Source of the DNA: Glycomyces luteolus
GTDB taxonomy: Bacteria; Actinomycetota; Actinomycetes; Mycobacteriales; Micromonosporaceae
DNA length: 64,000 nucleotides
Direction: 5' to 3'
Assembly: GCF_027622875.1 (NCBI RefSeq)
Contig: NZ_JAPZVP010000017.1
Location: 60,580 to 124,579, forward strand
Position numbers and translations under genes: made by a program. Under the pieces are notes generated by a model. The model worked only from the letters and a program-made list of their open reading frames with translations, made no database searches and had not been told where the DNA came from. Shown here in pieces: positions 43,503-57,297 of this stretch. Positions within the stretch are counted from its first letter, which is position 1, and each line of letters begins with the position of its first letter.

Positions 43503-45646
43503 TCAGCGTCCGGTGGCGAGGCGGATGGTGCGGGCGAGTTCGCCGGAGGCGAACCGTTCGAGTTCGACGCAGGGCGCGGCGAGGTGGCGGGCCAGTTCGG
43601 CGGCCAGGCCGGTGCGGACGAACCCGGATTCGGTGTCCACGACGAGGGCCGGGACGTCCTTGGCCGCCAGGTGGGCGGCGGCCTGGCGGGACTCGGCGAC
43701 CGCGTCGGTGGTGGCGTTGGCGCGTCCGTCGGTGACGGCGACCAGGAGCGGGCGGCGGTCGGGGTCGCGGCGGGCGTGGCGTTCGATGACGGCGCACGCG
43801 TGGAGGAGCCCGGCGGCGAGCGGGGTGCGCCCGCCGGTCGGGAGCACGGCCAGGCGGCGATCGGCGAGCTCGACGCCGGCGGTGGGCGGCAGCACGGTCT
43901 CGGCGTCCCTGCCGCGGAAGGTCACGAGGGAGACCAGGTCGCGGCGTTGGTAGGCGTCGAACAGGAGGGCGCGGACGGCGCCCTTGACGGCGCCCATGCG
44001 GCGGCGCGCGCCCATCGAGCCGGAGGCGTCGACGCACAGGACGATGAGGTGGCCCTGCTTGCCGGAGCGTTCGTAGTGTCGGAGGTCGGAGCGGCGGATC
44101 GTCATCGCGCCGAATGCCGACGAAGGTCCTCTGAGGCCGAACCGGACCGGATCGCGCGGTGTCGCCCCGGCCCCGGCCGCCCTCGCGCCCGGCGACATTG
44201 CGCGGCGGCCGGTCGCAGCCGCGATGAGCGTTGCCGAAACCGCCAAGTCGGCGGCGCGCGCGGTCTCACCCGACAGCAGCGGACGGGTCCTTACCGCCGC
44301 GCCCCGGCGCGAGCGCCCTCTACTGCGGCGGCCAGAAGCCCCGAACCGCCGCTGCGGGGCGGTCAGCAACGTCGGGGCGGCTGCGGTCTCTTCTGCGGCT
44401 TCGACTCGGCCGGACGGTGCCGGCGACCGATCGTCGGCCGGTGTCGACGGCGCTTCCCCAGCTGACGGCCGTTCGGTGTCGTCGGACCGGGCCGGTCCGT
44501 CGGATGCCGACGGTTGCGGCTGCGGACCGTGCGGCGGTGCAGCGGATCGGTCTCCCGGATCGGACTGCGCCGGGCCTGACCCGTTCGGATCGTCATCGCC
44601 GTCATCGGGGCCGTCGTCCGGTCCGTCATCCGGGTCGTCCTGGGGCGGTTCGGGTTCGTCGTCGCCGAGGAGGCGATCGAGTTCATCTTCGTCGATGCCC
44701 GGGTCGTCGAACGGACCGCGGCGCCGCCGGTGCGGCAGCGCCAGCAGGCAGGCAGCGCGCACGTCGGCGCGGGTGACCTCGGTGCGGCCGTTCCAGGCCG
44801 CGAGGGCGGCGGCGGTGCGGGCGGTGACGATGTCGGCGCGCATGCCGTCGACGCCGAAGGCCGCGCAGACCTCGGCGATCTTCAGCAGCCAGAAGTCGAC
44901 GAGCGCGACCTTTTCCAGCAGGTCGCGGGCGGCGACCAGCCGTTCGGCGAGGCGCTTCCCGTCTGCCGCGAAGCGGTCGGCGAAGGGCTCGGGGGCGGCG
45001 TCGAACGCGAGGCGGCGGCGCACCACCTCGGCGCGCTGGTGGGCGTCGAGCGGGGCGGTGACCTCGACGGTGAGGCCGAAGCGGTCGAGCAGCTGGGGCC
45101 GCAGTTCGCCCTCTTCGGGGTTCATGGTGCCGACCAGTTGGAAGCGGGCCGGGTGGCGGGCCGAGACGCCCTCGCGCTCAACGTGGTTGACGCCCATGGC
45201 GGCGGCGTCGAGGAGCGCGTCCACGAGGTGGTCGTCCAGCAGGTTGACTTCATCCACATAGAGCAGTCCGCGGTGGGCGCGGGCGAGCAGGCCCGGTTGG
45301 AAGCTGCGGACGCCGTCGCTCAGAGCCCGTTCGAGGTCGATCGAGCCGATGAGCCGGTCCTCGGAGGCGCCGACCGGGAGCTCGACCAGCGGGGTCGGCC
45401 GGTGCTGGACGGGCGCGTCCTCGCAGGTCGGGCACAAGTCGGCGGGAAGGTCCGGCGGGCAGTTGTAAGCGCAGCCGGCGCGGGTGGCGATGTCGGGCAG
45501 CAGGGCGGCGAGGCCGCGCACGGCGGTCGATTTGGCCGAGCCCTTGGAGCCGCGGACGAGGACGCCGCCGATGCGGGGGTCGATCGCGCCGAGCAGCAGC
45601 GCGGTGGTCAGCTGCTCGGAGCCGACGAGGGCGGTGAACGGGTAGG

Positions 45647-45650
<4 letters not shown>
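43503..45650 (-). CDS. Cobaltochelatase-associated ChlI-ChlD-like protein (AAA+ plus VWA)
   Basis: 715 aa. The N-terminal AAA+ domain (about 1-330) is Mg-chelatase subunit I-like: Walker A VRGSKGSAKSTAVRG, LLYVDEVNLLDDHLVDALLD as Walker B, and GTMNPEEGELRPQLLDRFGL. It is followed by a long acidic Asp/Pro-rich linker (about 330-400) and a Ser/Arg-rich stretch. The C-terminal VWA domain has the MIDAS motif VDASGSMGARRRMG. In actinobacteria such a ChlID protein replaces CobS and CobT as motor for CobN. It overlaps cobN by 4 bp. Confidence 0.92.
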
Positions 45651-49407
<3,757 letters not shown>

Positions 49408-49411
<4 letters not shown>

Positions 49412-50955
49412 GGGTTCTCCCCAGTCCAGGCGCGCGGCGCGGGTGCGCCGCCCGGCGGTGCGACCGGCAGGTCGGTCGGTGGACCGTCGGCCAGCAGCGT
49501 TTCGAGCGCGTTCACGTCGAGGTGGTCGGCGATCAGGTCGCCAAGGCGGTCAAGGCGCTGTTCCCGGACGGCGGCGAAGGGCTCGTCCCCGGGTTTCCAG
49601 TCGAGCCCGGCGGCGTCGGCCACGATGGAGAGGAAGGCGCGGCGGGCCTCGTCGTGTTCGAGGACGCTGTGCCAGCTGGTGCCCCACACCGCACCTACCG
49701 CGCAGCCTTCGTCGGTGCCGTCGGCGTCGCGCAACCAGGCCTTGCCGCCGTCTGCTGCGGGCCTGCCGTGCCGGATGGAGTAGCCGCCGACGGGCATGTC
49801 GCCGAGGCCTGGGGCGGAACCGCTGTGGATCTTGAGGGTCTTGTCCTCATGGAAGACGGTGACGACCGGGAGCAGGCCGAGGCCTGTCGCGGTCCCTTCG
49901 CGGCTTTCGATGTCGTCGATTATGGTGCGGCCGAGCATCTGGTAGCCGCCGCACACGCCGAGGATCGGGCCGCCCGCGGCGGCGCGGTCCGCGATCGCCT
50001 CGGCCAGGCCGGTTTCGCGCAGCCAGGCGAGGTCGCCGACGGTGTTCTTGGTGCCGGGCAGGATCACGAGGTCGGCGCGGCGGACGTCGGCGGTCGAGGT
50101 GGTGAACCGGACCTCGACCCCGGGTTCGGCGGCGAGGGCGTCGACGTCGGTGAAGTTGGAGATTCTCGGCAACCGCACCACTGCCACCTCCAGACTGTCG
50201 GACCCCAGTGGTGCAATTGAGGGCAGGGGCCGGTCGAGGGCGAGCGAGTCCTCGGCATCGAAGTCGAGTCCGTTCAGGTGCGGAAGGACACCGAGGCAGG
50301 GACGGCCCGTGAGCTGGCGCAGCTGCTCCAGCCCCGGCTCGAGGACGGCCGGATCGCCGCGGAAGCGGTTGATGACGAAGCCCGCCACGAGAGCCTGGTC
50401 GTCGGGCTCCAGCAGGGCCAGGGTTCCGTAGAGTGAGGCGAGCGCCCCGCCCCGGTCGATGTCGGCGATGAGAACGACCGGCATGTTCGCGGCACGGGCG
50501 AGACCCATGTTGGCCAGGTCGTGCGGACGCAGGTTGATCTCGGCGGCGCTGCCGGCGCCTTCGCAGACGACCGCGTCGAAGCGTCCCTTGAGGCCGTTGA
50601 GGGCGTCGAGGACGGCCGGGAGCAGGGCGGTCCGGCGCCGGTGGTAGTCGCGGGCGCCGGCGTCGAAGGCGGGGCGGCCCATGACGATGACCTGGCTGCG
50701 GTGGCCGCCGGTGGGTTTGATGAGGATCGGGTTCATGGCGGTCTCGGGCGGGATGCCGCAAGCGGCCGCCTGGGCGGCCTGGGCGCGGCCGATCTCGCCG
50801 CCGTCGATCGTGACGGCCGCGTTGAGGGCCATGTTCTGGGCCTTGAACGGGGCGACCGAGACGCCTTGGCGCTTGAGGTAGCGGCAGACGCCCGCGGTCA
50901 GGACGCTCTTGCCGACATCGGAGGCGGTGCCCGCCAATAGGATCGCGCCGCTCAT
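49408..50955 (-). CDS. cobQ: Cobyric acid synthase
   Basis: 515 aa. Amidates side chains b, d, e and g. N-terminal ATPase domain: LAGTASDVGKSVLTAG. C-terminal amidotransferase: ILGVCGGYQMLGRTI (Cys) and GTSWHSVLEHD (His). The Pro/Gly-rich C-terminal 25 residues extend beyond the domain. It overlaps cbiB at its start by 4 bp. Confidence 0.95.
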
Positions 50956-51920
50956 GCGGCCCTCCCGGAGGTGCGGTGCTCCGCGGATCGACGGCTCCGC
51001 GACCAGGCGATCGCGGCCGCACCGACGGCCGCCGCGGCGGAGACGGCCGCCGCGAGGCGGTTCGCGCGGCGAAGGTCGGCGACCGTGGGGGCCGGGCCGT
51101 CACCCATCGCGGGCCGGGTGTCGGTGTGGCCGGGGTAGCGGTTCTGGCCGCCGCCGAGGGTGCGGTCGAGAGCCCCGGCGAAGGCGGCCTCGACTTGGCC
51201 TGCGTTGGGGCTCGGGTGCGCGTCGCCGTCGCGCCGCCAGATACGCGCGGCCTCGTGCGGGGAGCCGCCGACGATCGGGGCGAGGACGACCGCCAGCGCG
51301 GCCGCGATCCGGGCGGGGATCCAGTTGGCGACGTCGTCGAACCTGGCTGCGGCCCAGCCGAAGCGGCGGTAGCGGGGCGACTTGTGGCCGATCATCGCGT
51401 CGAGGGTGTTGGCGGCGCGGTAGCCGGCGAGTCCCGCAGGCCCGGCCAGCGCGCCCCACCACAGTGGCGCGACAACGGCGTCGGAAGTGTTCTCGGCGAC
51501 CGATTCGAGGGCTGCGCGCACGAGCTCGGCCTCGTCCAGGCCCGAAGGGTCGCGGCCGCACAGTGCGGGCAGGCGGCGGCGGGCGTCGTCGAGGTCGCCG
51601 CGTTCGATGGCGGCGGCGATCCCGGCGGCCTCGCGTCGCAGCGACCGGCCGCCGATGACGGTCCAGGTCAGCGCAGCGGTCAACGCCGCCCGGGCCCAAG
51701 GCCGAGTGGTGGCGCGGTCAGCGGCCGCCGCCAGGGCGGCGGTCCCGGCGACGAGGGCTCCAGTGTGGAGGGCCCCGACCGGACGGGAGTCGCGCCAGGT
51801 GCGATGTTCGGCCTTGGCGGCGAGCTGCCCGAATCCGGCCACGGGGTGTCCGCGTTTCGGGTCGCCGAAGACGAGGTCGGCGGCGTAGCCGGCGAGGATG
51901 CCGATCGCCCGGGCGCTCAT
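50952..51920 (-). CDS. cbiB: Adenosylcobinamide-phosphate synthase
   Basis: 322 aa integral membrane protein that attaches aminopropanol (phosphate) to adenosylcobyric acid. Signatures are FGDPKRGHPVAGFGQLAAKA at the N-terminus and VAENTSDAVVAPLWWGALAG, then DAMIGHKSPRYRRFGWAAAR. The aminopropanol phosphate comes from the CobC half of the fusion protein in the same operon. Confidence 0.94.
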   Translation of the reverse strand: MSARAIGILAGYAADLVFGDPKRGHPVAGFGQLAAKAEHRTWRDSRPVGALHTGALVAGTAALAAAADRATTRPWARAALTAALTWTVIGGRSLRREAAGIAAAIERGDLDDARRRLPALCGRDPSGLDEAELVRAALESVAENTSDAVVAPLWWGALAGPAGLAGYRAANTLDAMIGHKSPRYRRFGWAAARFDDVANWIPARIAAALAVVLAPIVGGSPHEAARIWRRDGDAHPSPNAGQVEAAFAGALDRTLGGGQNRYPGHTDTRPAMGDGPAPTVADLRRANRLAAAVSAAAAVGAAAIAWSRSRRSAEHRTSGRAA

Positions 51921-52501
51921 CGCGGTCCTCCGGCCGCGGCGTTGAGGCGGCGGACCGTCCAGATGCCGCCGCGGCAGTGCAAGACCGAGACTGAGCAGGG
52001 TGCGACGTCGAGCCGCCAGAACGCCGTGTCGGGCGCTTCGAGGACGTTCGCGATGGCGGCCTTGATCGGGCCGCCGCTGGTGAACACCACCCGGTGCTCC
52101 CCCGCATCCCCGATCGACGACATCGCCTCCTGGACGCGCTTTCGCAGACCGCCCAGGTTTTCGCCGCCGGGCGGTGGCGACGCAGGGTCGTCCAGCCAGG
52201 CCTGCAGGCGTTCAGGGTCGCGTTCGCCGATCTCGGTCAGGGTCGCGCCGGCCCAGGCGCCGAAGTCGAGTTCGGACCAGCGCGGGTCGGTCCCGTGAGC
52301 TTCGAACCCGGCCAGTTCGGCGGTGCGGCGGCACCGCGCGGCCGGGGCACTGATCGCCCCGACCGCGGGCAGTCTGCCGTTCAGAGCCGCCGCCTCGGCC
52401 TCGCCGGCCGTGTCGAGCGGCTCGTCGAGCGGGAAGGCGTGGCGGCGGGTCGCCTCGGTCGGGGCGTGGCGCACCAGCGTCAGACGGACCACTCCGCTCA
52501 C
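51917..52501 (-). CDS. Histidine phosphatase, possible alpha-ribazole/adenosylcobalamin phosphatase
   Basis: 194 aa phosphoglycerate-mutase-like phosphatase. The phospho-His motif is TLVRHAPTEATRR, with the second His of the family not obvious: the matching position reads FTSGGPIKAAI, with Gly-Gly where many relatives have Gly-His-Gly. GTG 52501 overlaps the cbtA stop (GTGA). Location suggests removal of the 5'-phosphate from cobalamin phosphate or alpha-ribazole phosphate, but the atypical motif leaves activity open. Confidence 0.8.
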   Translation of the reverse strand: MSGVVRLTLVRHAPTEATRRHAFPLDEPLDTAGEAEAAALNGRLPAVGAISAPAARCRRTAELAGFEAHGTDPRWSELDFGAWAGATLTEIGERDPERLQAWLDDPASPPPGGENLGGLRKRVQEAMSSIGDAGEHRVVFTSGGPIKAAIANVLEAPDTAFWRLDVAPCSVSVLHCRGGIWTVRRLNAAAGGPR

Positions 52502-53226
52502 GCCGCCGCCTTCCGCGCGGCCCGGTGCCACAACCAGGCGAAGCCGACGGCCAGGCCGAGCCACAGGATCGCCTGCGTCCCCATGGAGGCCAAGCGGAAG
52601 TCCCACAGCAGATCGGCGGGCACCTCGACCGGGTCGCCGTTGGCGGGCAGGGCGAAGAACAGCGCCGTGTAAAGGACGACTGCCGCCGCGCCGACCGCGA
52701 GCTGTCGCGGCACGTCGTCCATCCCACGGGTTCGCAGTTTGCGCGAGGCCAGGGTCAGCAGCAGCGCCAGGCCGATCGAGACGACCAGCGCGCCAAGGAA
52801 CCAGCCGGTGCGGGCGTTGACCGTGGCGGGGTCGCCGACACCGGGCGGGTTGGGCGGGTACTTCAGGGCCGGGAACAGGCCGGCGGCGGCCCAGACGGCG
52901 AGGCCGAAGCCCAGGCCCGAGCGCCAGCGGTCGCGGGAGCCCTTGGCGAGCAGACCGAAGGCGAGCCCGAACAGGCCGCCATAGGCGGCGCCGACCAGGG
53001 CGGTGCCGACCGGCAGCAGCGCCTGTTGCACTGAGCGGTCGACAGTGAACTCAGCGTCATGTTCGTGGGCCGCGTCGGCCGATTCGTGGGCAGCGGCGTT
53101 GGCCTGCTCTTCGAGCGCGATGGCCTCCCCGAGGGGGACCTCGCCGACGAGCAGTGCGAACACCCCGGCCACCAGACCGGCCAGCAGCCCCGCCGCGAGT
53201 CCGCGGCGAAGACTGTCGGTCAGCAT
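52498..53226 (-). CDS. cbtA: CbtA cobalt transporter subunit
   Basis: 242 aa with about five transmembrane helices. An extracytoplasmic His/Asp/Glu-rich loop follows the first helix (AAHESADAAHEHDAEF), fitting metal capture. Conserved CbtA parts are GLFPALKYPPNPPGVGDP. It imports Co2+ for the pathway and is typically controlled by a B12 riboswitch, as here. Confidence 0.93.
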   Translation of the reverse strand: MLTDSLRRGLAAGLLAGLVAGVFALLVGEVPLGEAIALEEQANAAAHESADAAHEHDAEFTVDRSVQQALLPVGTALVGAAYGGLFGLAFGLLAKGSRDRWRSGLGFGLAVWAAAGLFPALKYPPNPPGVGDPATVNARTGWFLGALVVSIGLALLLTLASRKLRTRGMDDVPRQLAVGAAAVVLYTALFFALPANGDPVEVPADLLWDFRLASMGTQAILWLGLAVGFAWLWHRAARKAAA

Positions 53227-53414
53227 CAGTGGCAGGGGAATCCGAGCAGATGCCGGGCATCGTGGAAGGCCTCGTGGAGGACCGGGAGGCCCCCCGTCAG
53301 CGTGCCCTGTTCGAACGCGACCAGGAACACCGTGGCGGTGAGAGCGAGCGCCAGCAGGGCAATGCGACCCAGTCTCGGTGCCGTTTTGGGCATAGTGGTG
53401 GTAATGGCAGTCAT
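53226..53414 (-). CDS. cbtB: CbtB cobalt transporter subunit
   Basis: 62 aa. One transmembrane helix (about 17-36), then the family's C-terminal metal-binding tail HEAFHDARHLLGFPCH. It is the first gene behind the riboswitch. GGAGG lies 6 nt before its ATG and the stop overlaps the cbtA start by one base. Confidence 0.93.
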   Translation of the reverse strand: MTAITTTMPKTAPRLGRIALLALALTATVFLVAFEQGTLTGGLPVLHEAFHDARHLLGFPCH

Positions 53415-53497
53415 CGCGACCTCCGCGGGGATCCGCGTCCCCTCAGTCGTGACGGAAGGCTCCAGTGTTCTGGCTCCTCGGATCGACGCCGTCCACC

Positions 53498-53662
53498 CGG
53501 CCTTCCCAAGTCCGAAGACTCAGTGACCGCGCTCCGTCCGGCCAGAACCTTCGGTTCTGGGGCGGGCGACTCCCCGAATACAGTGGCGGGACCGCCGCAG
53601 AATCACACTGCGTTCCTGATTGCCTCCGTCGAATGGAATCCGAAGGTACCGCATGCCCTGGG
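53498..53662 (-). promoter_or_regulatory. Cobalamin riboswitch
   Basis: In the leader of the minus-strand operon the B12-box sequence GCGGTCCCGCCACTGTA (53595-53579) follows an AATCAGGAACGCAGTGTGAT segment, matching the GGAA...GTGTGAATC part of the conserved core. An 8-bp stem CCAGAACC/GGTTCTGG (53542-53560) and CACTGAGTCTTCGGACTTGG complete the layout. Between it and cbtB a small GGGGA/TCCCC hairpin abuts the ribosome site. It should switch the whole operon off when cobalamin is plentiful. Edges are approximate. Confidence 0.88.
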
Positions 53663-53796
53663 CGGTGTCCACCCCCAACCGCCAGGTGAGAATCCTCCCA
53701 CTGGCGCCGGTGGGGCCGCGCAGTCCGCTGCGCCTCCTTGGACTTGGAACTCGTGCTCGCTGGCGCGTTCGAGAAGACCTGGCTGGGTTGGTCGGT

Positions 53797-54732
53797 TCAG
53801 CTGAGTTGCCCTGCGGCATCGAGTTTGTCCTGGCCCCAGGCCCAGCCGTGGTCGAGGGCGTAGAGGCCGATTGCGACACGTTCGATGAACGCCCATTCCC
53901 AGATCGCCTGCCCATCGGCGCCGGAAGCTTCGGCCAGCATCGAGCACCACTGGCGTGCTAGGGCTCGGGAGGCGCCGCCTTTGAGCTCGTCTTCGCCGCC
54001 GGACATGATCGCGCCGAGGTCGTAGGCCGGCTCGATGAAGAGACCATCAGGGTCGACGAACGCGAACCCGGACTCGGCGCCCGGGCGAGGCTCTGGAACC
54101 TGGAGCGCGTTGCCTGCATGGGGATCACCATGGGCATGGACGGCGTGGGCAGGGGCGAAGGCCGCGGCGCGTCGATCGCAGTAGCGCTTGGCGCGGGCGA
54201 CGACCTCGGCCGGGCACGGTCGCTCGAGTTTGTCCCATAGCTGGTCGACCAGCCAATGCCGTTCCTGTGCTTTCTGCGCACCGGTCTTGATGTCGTAGGT
54301 CGTCGGCAGAGCGACCGTCCAGGCTTGGCGCAGCGTTGTCACCAGTGTCGTCATGACCCTTTCGGTCGACCATCCCATGTCGCTCAGGGGCGTTCCTAGC
54401 GCTTCGAGCAGGATCGCGTTCTTGTCGCGATCGACGGCGATCGCACGCGCATAACCGCGGCCTTCCGCCCGCTCCAGCACCCCGATCTGGTCGTCTTCCC
54501 AGGGCATGGGCGCCATCAGCTTCAGGACCGCCTTACCTCCGTCTGCGGTGCGCGCTCGGGCGACGATGCCTTCGTTGGCGTTGAGGAAGGGTTCGCCCAC
54601 GGTGATGTGCCACTGCTGTTCGATGGCGGCGATCAGTTCATCCAGGTCGGCTAGCCACTGCCGTGCTTCGTCTCCAAGATGTTCGGCTCTGGTCCGGGCG
54701 GTCGGGCTGATCATGATGCGGCTACGGCTCAT
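53797..54732 (-). CDS. APH(6)/hydroxyurea-kinase-like phosphotransferase
   Basis: 311 aa of the aminoglycoside/hydroxyurea antibiotic resistance kinase family. The catalytic loop is HAHGDPHAGNAL and the metal-binding part FAFVDPDGLFIEPAYDLG; ATP-binding Lys lies in GGKAVLKLMAP. Streptomycin 6-phosphotransferases belong here, so resistance is possible, but many actinomycete homologs have no known substrate. It ends about 135 bp before the riboswitch and is transcribed separately. Confidence 0.85.
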   Translation of the reverse strand: MSRSRIMISPTARTRAEHLGDEARQWLADLDELIAAIEQQWHITVGEPFLNANEGIVARARTADGGKAVLKLMAPMPWEDDQIGVLERAEGRGYARAIAVDRDKNAILLEALGTPLSDMGWSTERVMTTLVTTLRQAWTVALPTTYDIKTGAQKAQERHWLVDQLWDKLERPCPAEVVARAKRYCDRRAAAFAPAHAVHAHGDPHAGNALQVPEPRPGAESGFAFVDPDGLFIEPAYDLGAIMSGGEDELKGGASRALARQWCSMLAEASGADGQAIWEWAFIERVAIGLYALDHGWAWGQDKLDAAGQLS

Positions 54733-55005
54733 GCCACGATCTTGGAGGGGATGCGGCGCCTCGTCCAGCCCATTTCCTTTTGCGCGCTTGCACTAGGGCG
54801 GATGAAGCCCGAGCCCCGTGGAGACCGCATCCACCTACCGTCCGCCTCGTCCACGCGCCAGGGCCGGAGCAGCGGACGATCCGTTTCGAGTGCCGCTTCC
54901 CGGTTCCCGCCTATTCGGACTCCCATGACAGGCACTCCCTCCCTCGCAGATGACGCGACGGGGGCCGGCAGCAATCCCCCAGCCCCCGTCGCGCCGGATC
55001 ATCCC

Positions 55006-56568
55006 TCAGAGTGCGTCGAGTTGTACTGCCAGGAACTCCTCGCGCTGCTGGATGACCGTCTTGAGCGACTCCGCAGACGCCGCCACATCGGCGGCGCCAT
55101 TGAGTTCGGCGGCCGCCGCCACAGTGTCGACCGATTCCTCGGCCGCGCCACTGGCGTAGATCCGTTCATAGAGGTCGTTGTAGGACTCCATGTAGACGGC
55201 TTGGGACACCTCGGAGTCGAGGAATCGCTGCTTGAAGTCGCTCGCGCCGGACGACATGCCGCCCATCCCCTCGGGCATGGCGCCTCCGGGCATTTCCATG
55301 CCTTCGGGTATCTCCATACCCTCCGGCATCTCCATTCCTTCGGGCATCCCGCCCATGCCACCGCCGCCCATGATCGACCCAGACTCGCCGGGCGCCAGTT
55401 CGGCGCTGGTCAGCGACAGGTCGAGGTCCCAGGTGAGCACGGAGATCAGGCCGGTGTCGTAGTCGTACCAGAGGTAGTAGTTGCTGCCGGGCCCTGCCAT
55501 GTCGTCGGTGTTGACGATCAGGTTCTGCAGCGCGGTGTAGTTCGCGAACGATTCGACGTCGACCCACTCGGCGAGTTCGGCGTCGAAGGTCGCGTCGTCG
55601 GCCGAGTCCAGCCATTCCAGGAAGTCGATGATCGGCTGCACGTCCGCCGATCCCTCCATGGTGATCAGTTTGAAGTCGTCCTCGTACTCGCTGGGATCCT
55701 GGCCCTGGTATGCGAACTGGCCCCCGGCCCGGCCCTTGTAGAGCACGCCTTCGCTCGCGCCGTACTCCTCGTCGGCCCAGGTCACGTCCAGGGCGTCGAC
55801 GACCCGGCGCGTCACCGCCTCCGAGCCGTTCACCGAGACCTTCGAGTAGGTCCAGTCGTAGCTCGGCTCGCCACTGGCCTCGACCAGCTCCAGCGCAACG
55901 GACTCGGTCAAGGTCGAGCCGCCCATGCCCGAGTCCACTCGCAGCGCGATCTGCTGATTGCCCTGGTAGACCTGGCCGTCGACGAACTTCGAGAAGTCGA
56001 CCAGCCACGGCAGCGACTCAGGTTCGTCGAAGGTCAGCGAACTGCTCATACCACCGAAGCCGCCTTCTCCCCCTTCGCCGCCGCCGGGCATCTCCATACC
56101 CTCGGGTATTTCCATCCCTTCAGGCATCTCCATCCCTTCAGGCATTCCTCCGCCTTCGGGCATCTCCACGCCGCCCACGTTGATCTCTCCCCCGAGGCTC
56201 GCCAGGGTCGAGTTGCCTTTGAGCCGGATGCCGACATCGGTGATGGTCACGCCGTCGATGGTGATGTCGGCCTTGACCCATTCCTTCTCGCCGGAGTCCT
56301 GGAACGTCTCGATCATCTTCTGGTAGTCGTCTTCGTTGTAGTCGAGGCTGATCTCATGCGCCACGGTCGTGTCGAACAGGTCCACAGTGCCCTGGATGTC
56401 GTTGGTGACGATGAATCCCTCGTTGGCCTCCGAGGTCACCACCGCACTGACGCGGATCGTTCCGACCGCCAGCACGAGGACCGCGACGAGGACGATCGAC
56501 CCGACGATGAGCTTCCAGTAATGCCGAACGCTCACCGGGATCCGGTGTCGCAGTGCCTTGGTGCTCAT
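55006..56568 (-). CDS. CotH-family protein with two Met-Pro-Glu-Gly repeat inserts
   Basis: 520 aa. An N-terminal anchor (19-39) places it outside the membrane. The CotH fold follows (about 70-515), with GIRLKGNSTL, the KISVNGS-type strand YDWTYSKVSVNGSEA and the Asp-rich TWDLDLSLTSAEL. CotH proteins are secreted atypical kinases. Two insertions consist of MPEGMEMPEGMEIPEGMEM-type repeats, at about 135-158 and 409-438, both followed by Gly-rich turns and Met-Ser-Ser. The repeats may bind metal or act as a flexible linker. It is the last gene of the VTC-DUF4956-CotH operon, 2 bp after DUF4956. Confidence 0.85.
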   Translation of the reverse strand: MSTKALRHRIPVSVRHYWKLIVGSIVLVAVLVLAVGTIRVSAVVTSEANEGFIVTNDIQGTVDLFDTTVAHEISLDYNEDDYQKMIETFQDSGEKEWVKADITIDGVTITDVGIRLKGNSTLASLGGEINVGGVEMPEGGGMPEGMEMPEGMEIPEGMEMPGGGEGGEGGFGGMSSSLTFDEPESLPWLVDFSKFVDGQVYQGNQQIALRVDSGMGGSTLTESVALELVEASGEPSYDWTYSKVSVNGSEAVTRRVVDALDVTWADEEYGASEGVLYKGRAGGQFAYQGQDPSEYEDDFKLITMEGSADVQPIIDFLEWLDSADDATFDAELAEWVDVESFANYTALQNLIVNTDDMAGPGSNYYLWYDYDTGLISVLTWDLDLSLTSAELAPGESGSIMGGGGMGGMPEGMEMPEGMEIPEGMEMPGGAMPEGMGGMSSGASDFKQRFLDSEVSQAVYMESYNDLYERIYASGAAEESVDTVAAAAELNGAADVAASAESLKTVIQQREEFLAVQLDAL

Positions 56569-56570
56569 GG

Positions 56571-57254
56571 CTACAGGTCCGTCTGGTCGTATCCGGTCAG
56601 CACCGTCACCTGCTGCCCCTGCGTGATGTCGCGCAGCTCGCCGAGGAGTCCGGCCGCGCTCTTGCCCTTCTTGAGGCGCACGGTGTACGTCATCTCCGTC
56701 AGGGCGCCGCCCCTGATCGTCTCTATGCTCACCTGTTCGTACTCGTCGGTGTGGCGGATCAGGACGTCGTCGACGTCGCCGGCCATGTCCTCGTGCGCGG
56801 GCACCTGCACCTTGACGACCTGGCGCTCCACGCTGTGCGCGAACCAGTTGAAGCGGTGCATGATGAGCAGCACCAGGCAGATCACGGCGGTTGCGATGAT
56901 CGCCAGCAGGTAGAACCGAGTGCCGCAGGCCATGCCCACGCCCATCACCAGGAAGATGTACCCGACATCGCGGGTCTCCTTCAGTGCGTTGCGGAAGCGG
57001 ATGATCGACAGTGCGCCGACGAGCGCGAACGCCCGCGCCACGTTCGAGCCGACGATGAGCATGATCATCGCGATGATCATCCCCATGATGATCAGGGTCT
57101 GCACATAGGACTGACTGTAGGAGACGTTGCGGTGGGTCCGGCGGTACACCAGCGAGATCACGCAGCTGAGCACGAAGGAGAGCGACAGCGAGATCGCGAT
57201 GTCGGCGACGCTGAACTCACCCGAGAGGTCAGTGAAGTTGGTCAGGAAATCCAT
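56571..57254 (-). CDS. DUF4956 membrane protein
   Basis: 227 aa. Three or four transmembrane helices in the first 130 residues (about 20-40, 52-70, 75-95, 108-130), then a cytosolic alpha/beta domain (about 135-227). The conserved segment ALVGALSIIRFRNALKETRDVGYIF is typical of DUF4956. It frequently accompanies VTC polyphosphate polymerases and CotH genes, so a role in polymer translocation or as partner is likely but unproven. Confidence 0.88.
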   Translation of the reverse strand: MDFLTNFTDLSGEFSVADIAISLSLSFVLSCVISLVYRRTHRNVSYSQSYVQTLIIMGMIIAMIMLIVGSNVARAFALVGALSIIRFRNALKETRDVGYIFLVMGVGMACGTRFYLLAIIATAVICLVLLIMHRFNWFAHSVERQVVKVQVPAHEDMAGDVDDVLIRHTDEYEQVSIETIRGGALTEMTYTVRLKKGKSAAGLLGELRDITQGQQVTVLTGYDQTDL

Positions 57255-57297
57255 CTGGACGTCTGCTTTCCGCAGTTAGTGGGCGATGCCCGATCGG

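Noticed and set aside
55260..56180. Repeated units that could suggest a repeat array such as CRISPR
   Set aside because: The repeats are in-frame codons for Met-Pro-Glu-Gly inside the CotH gene, with no unique spacers and no cas genes in the window.
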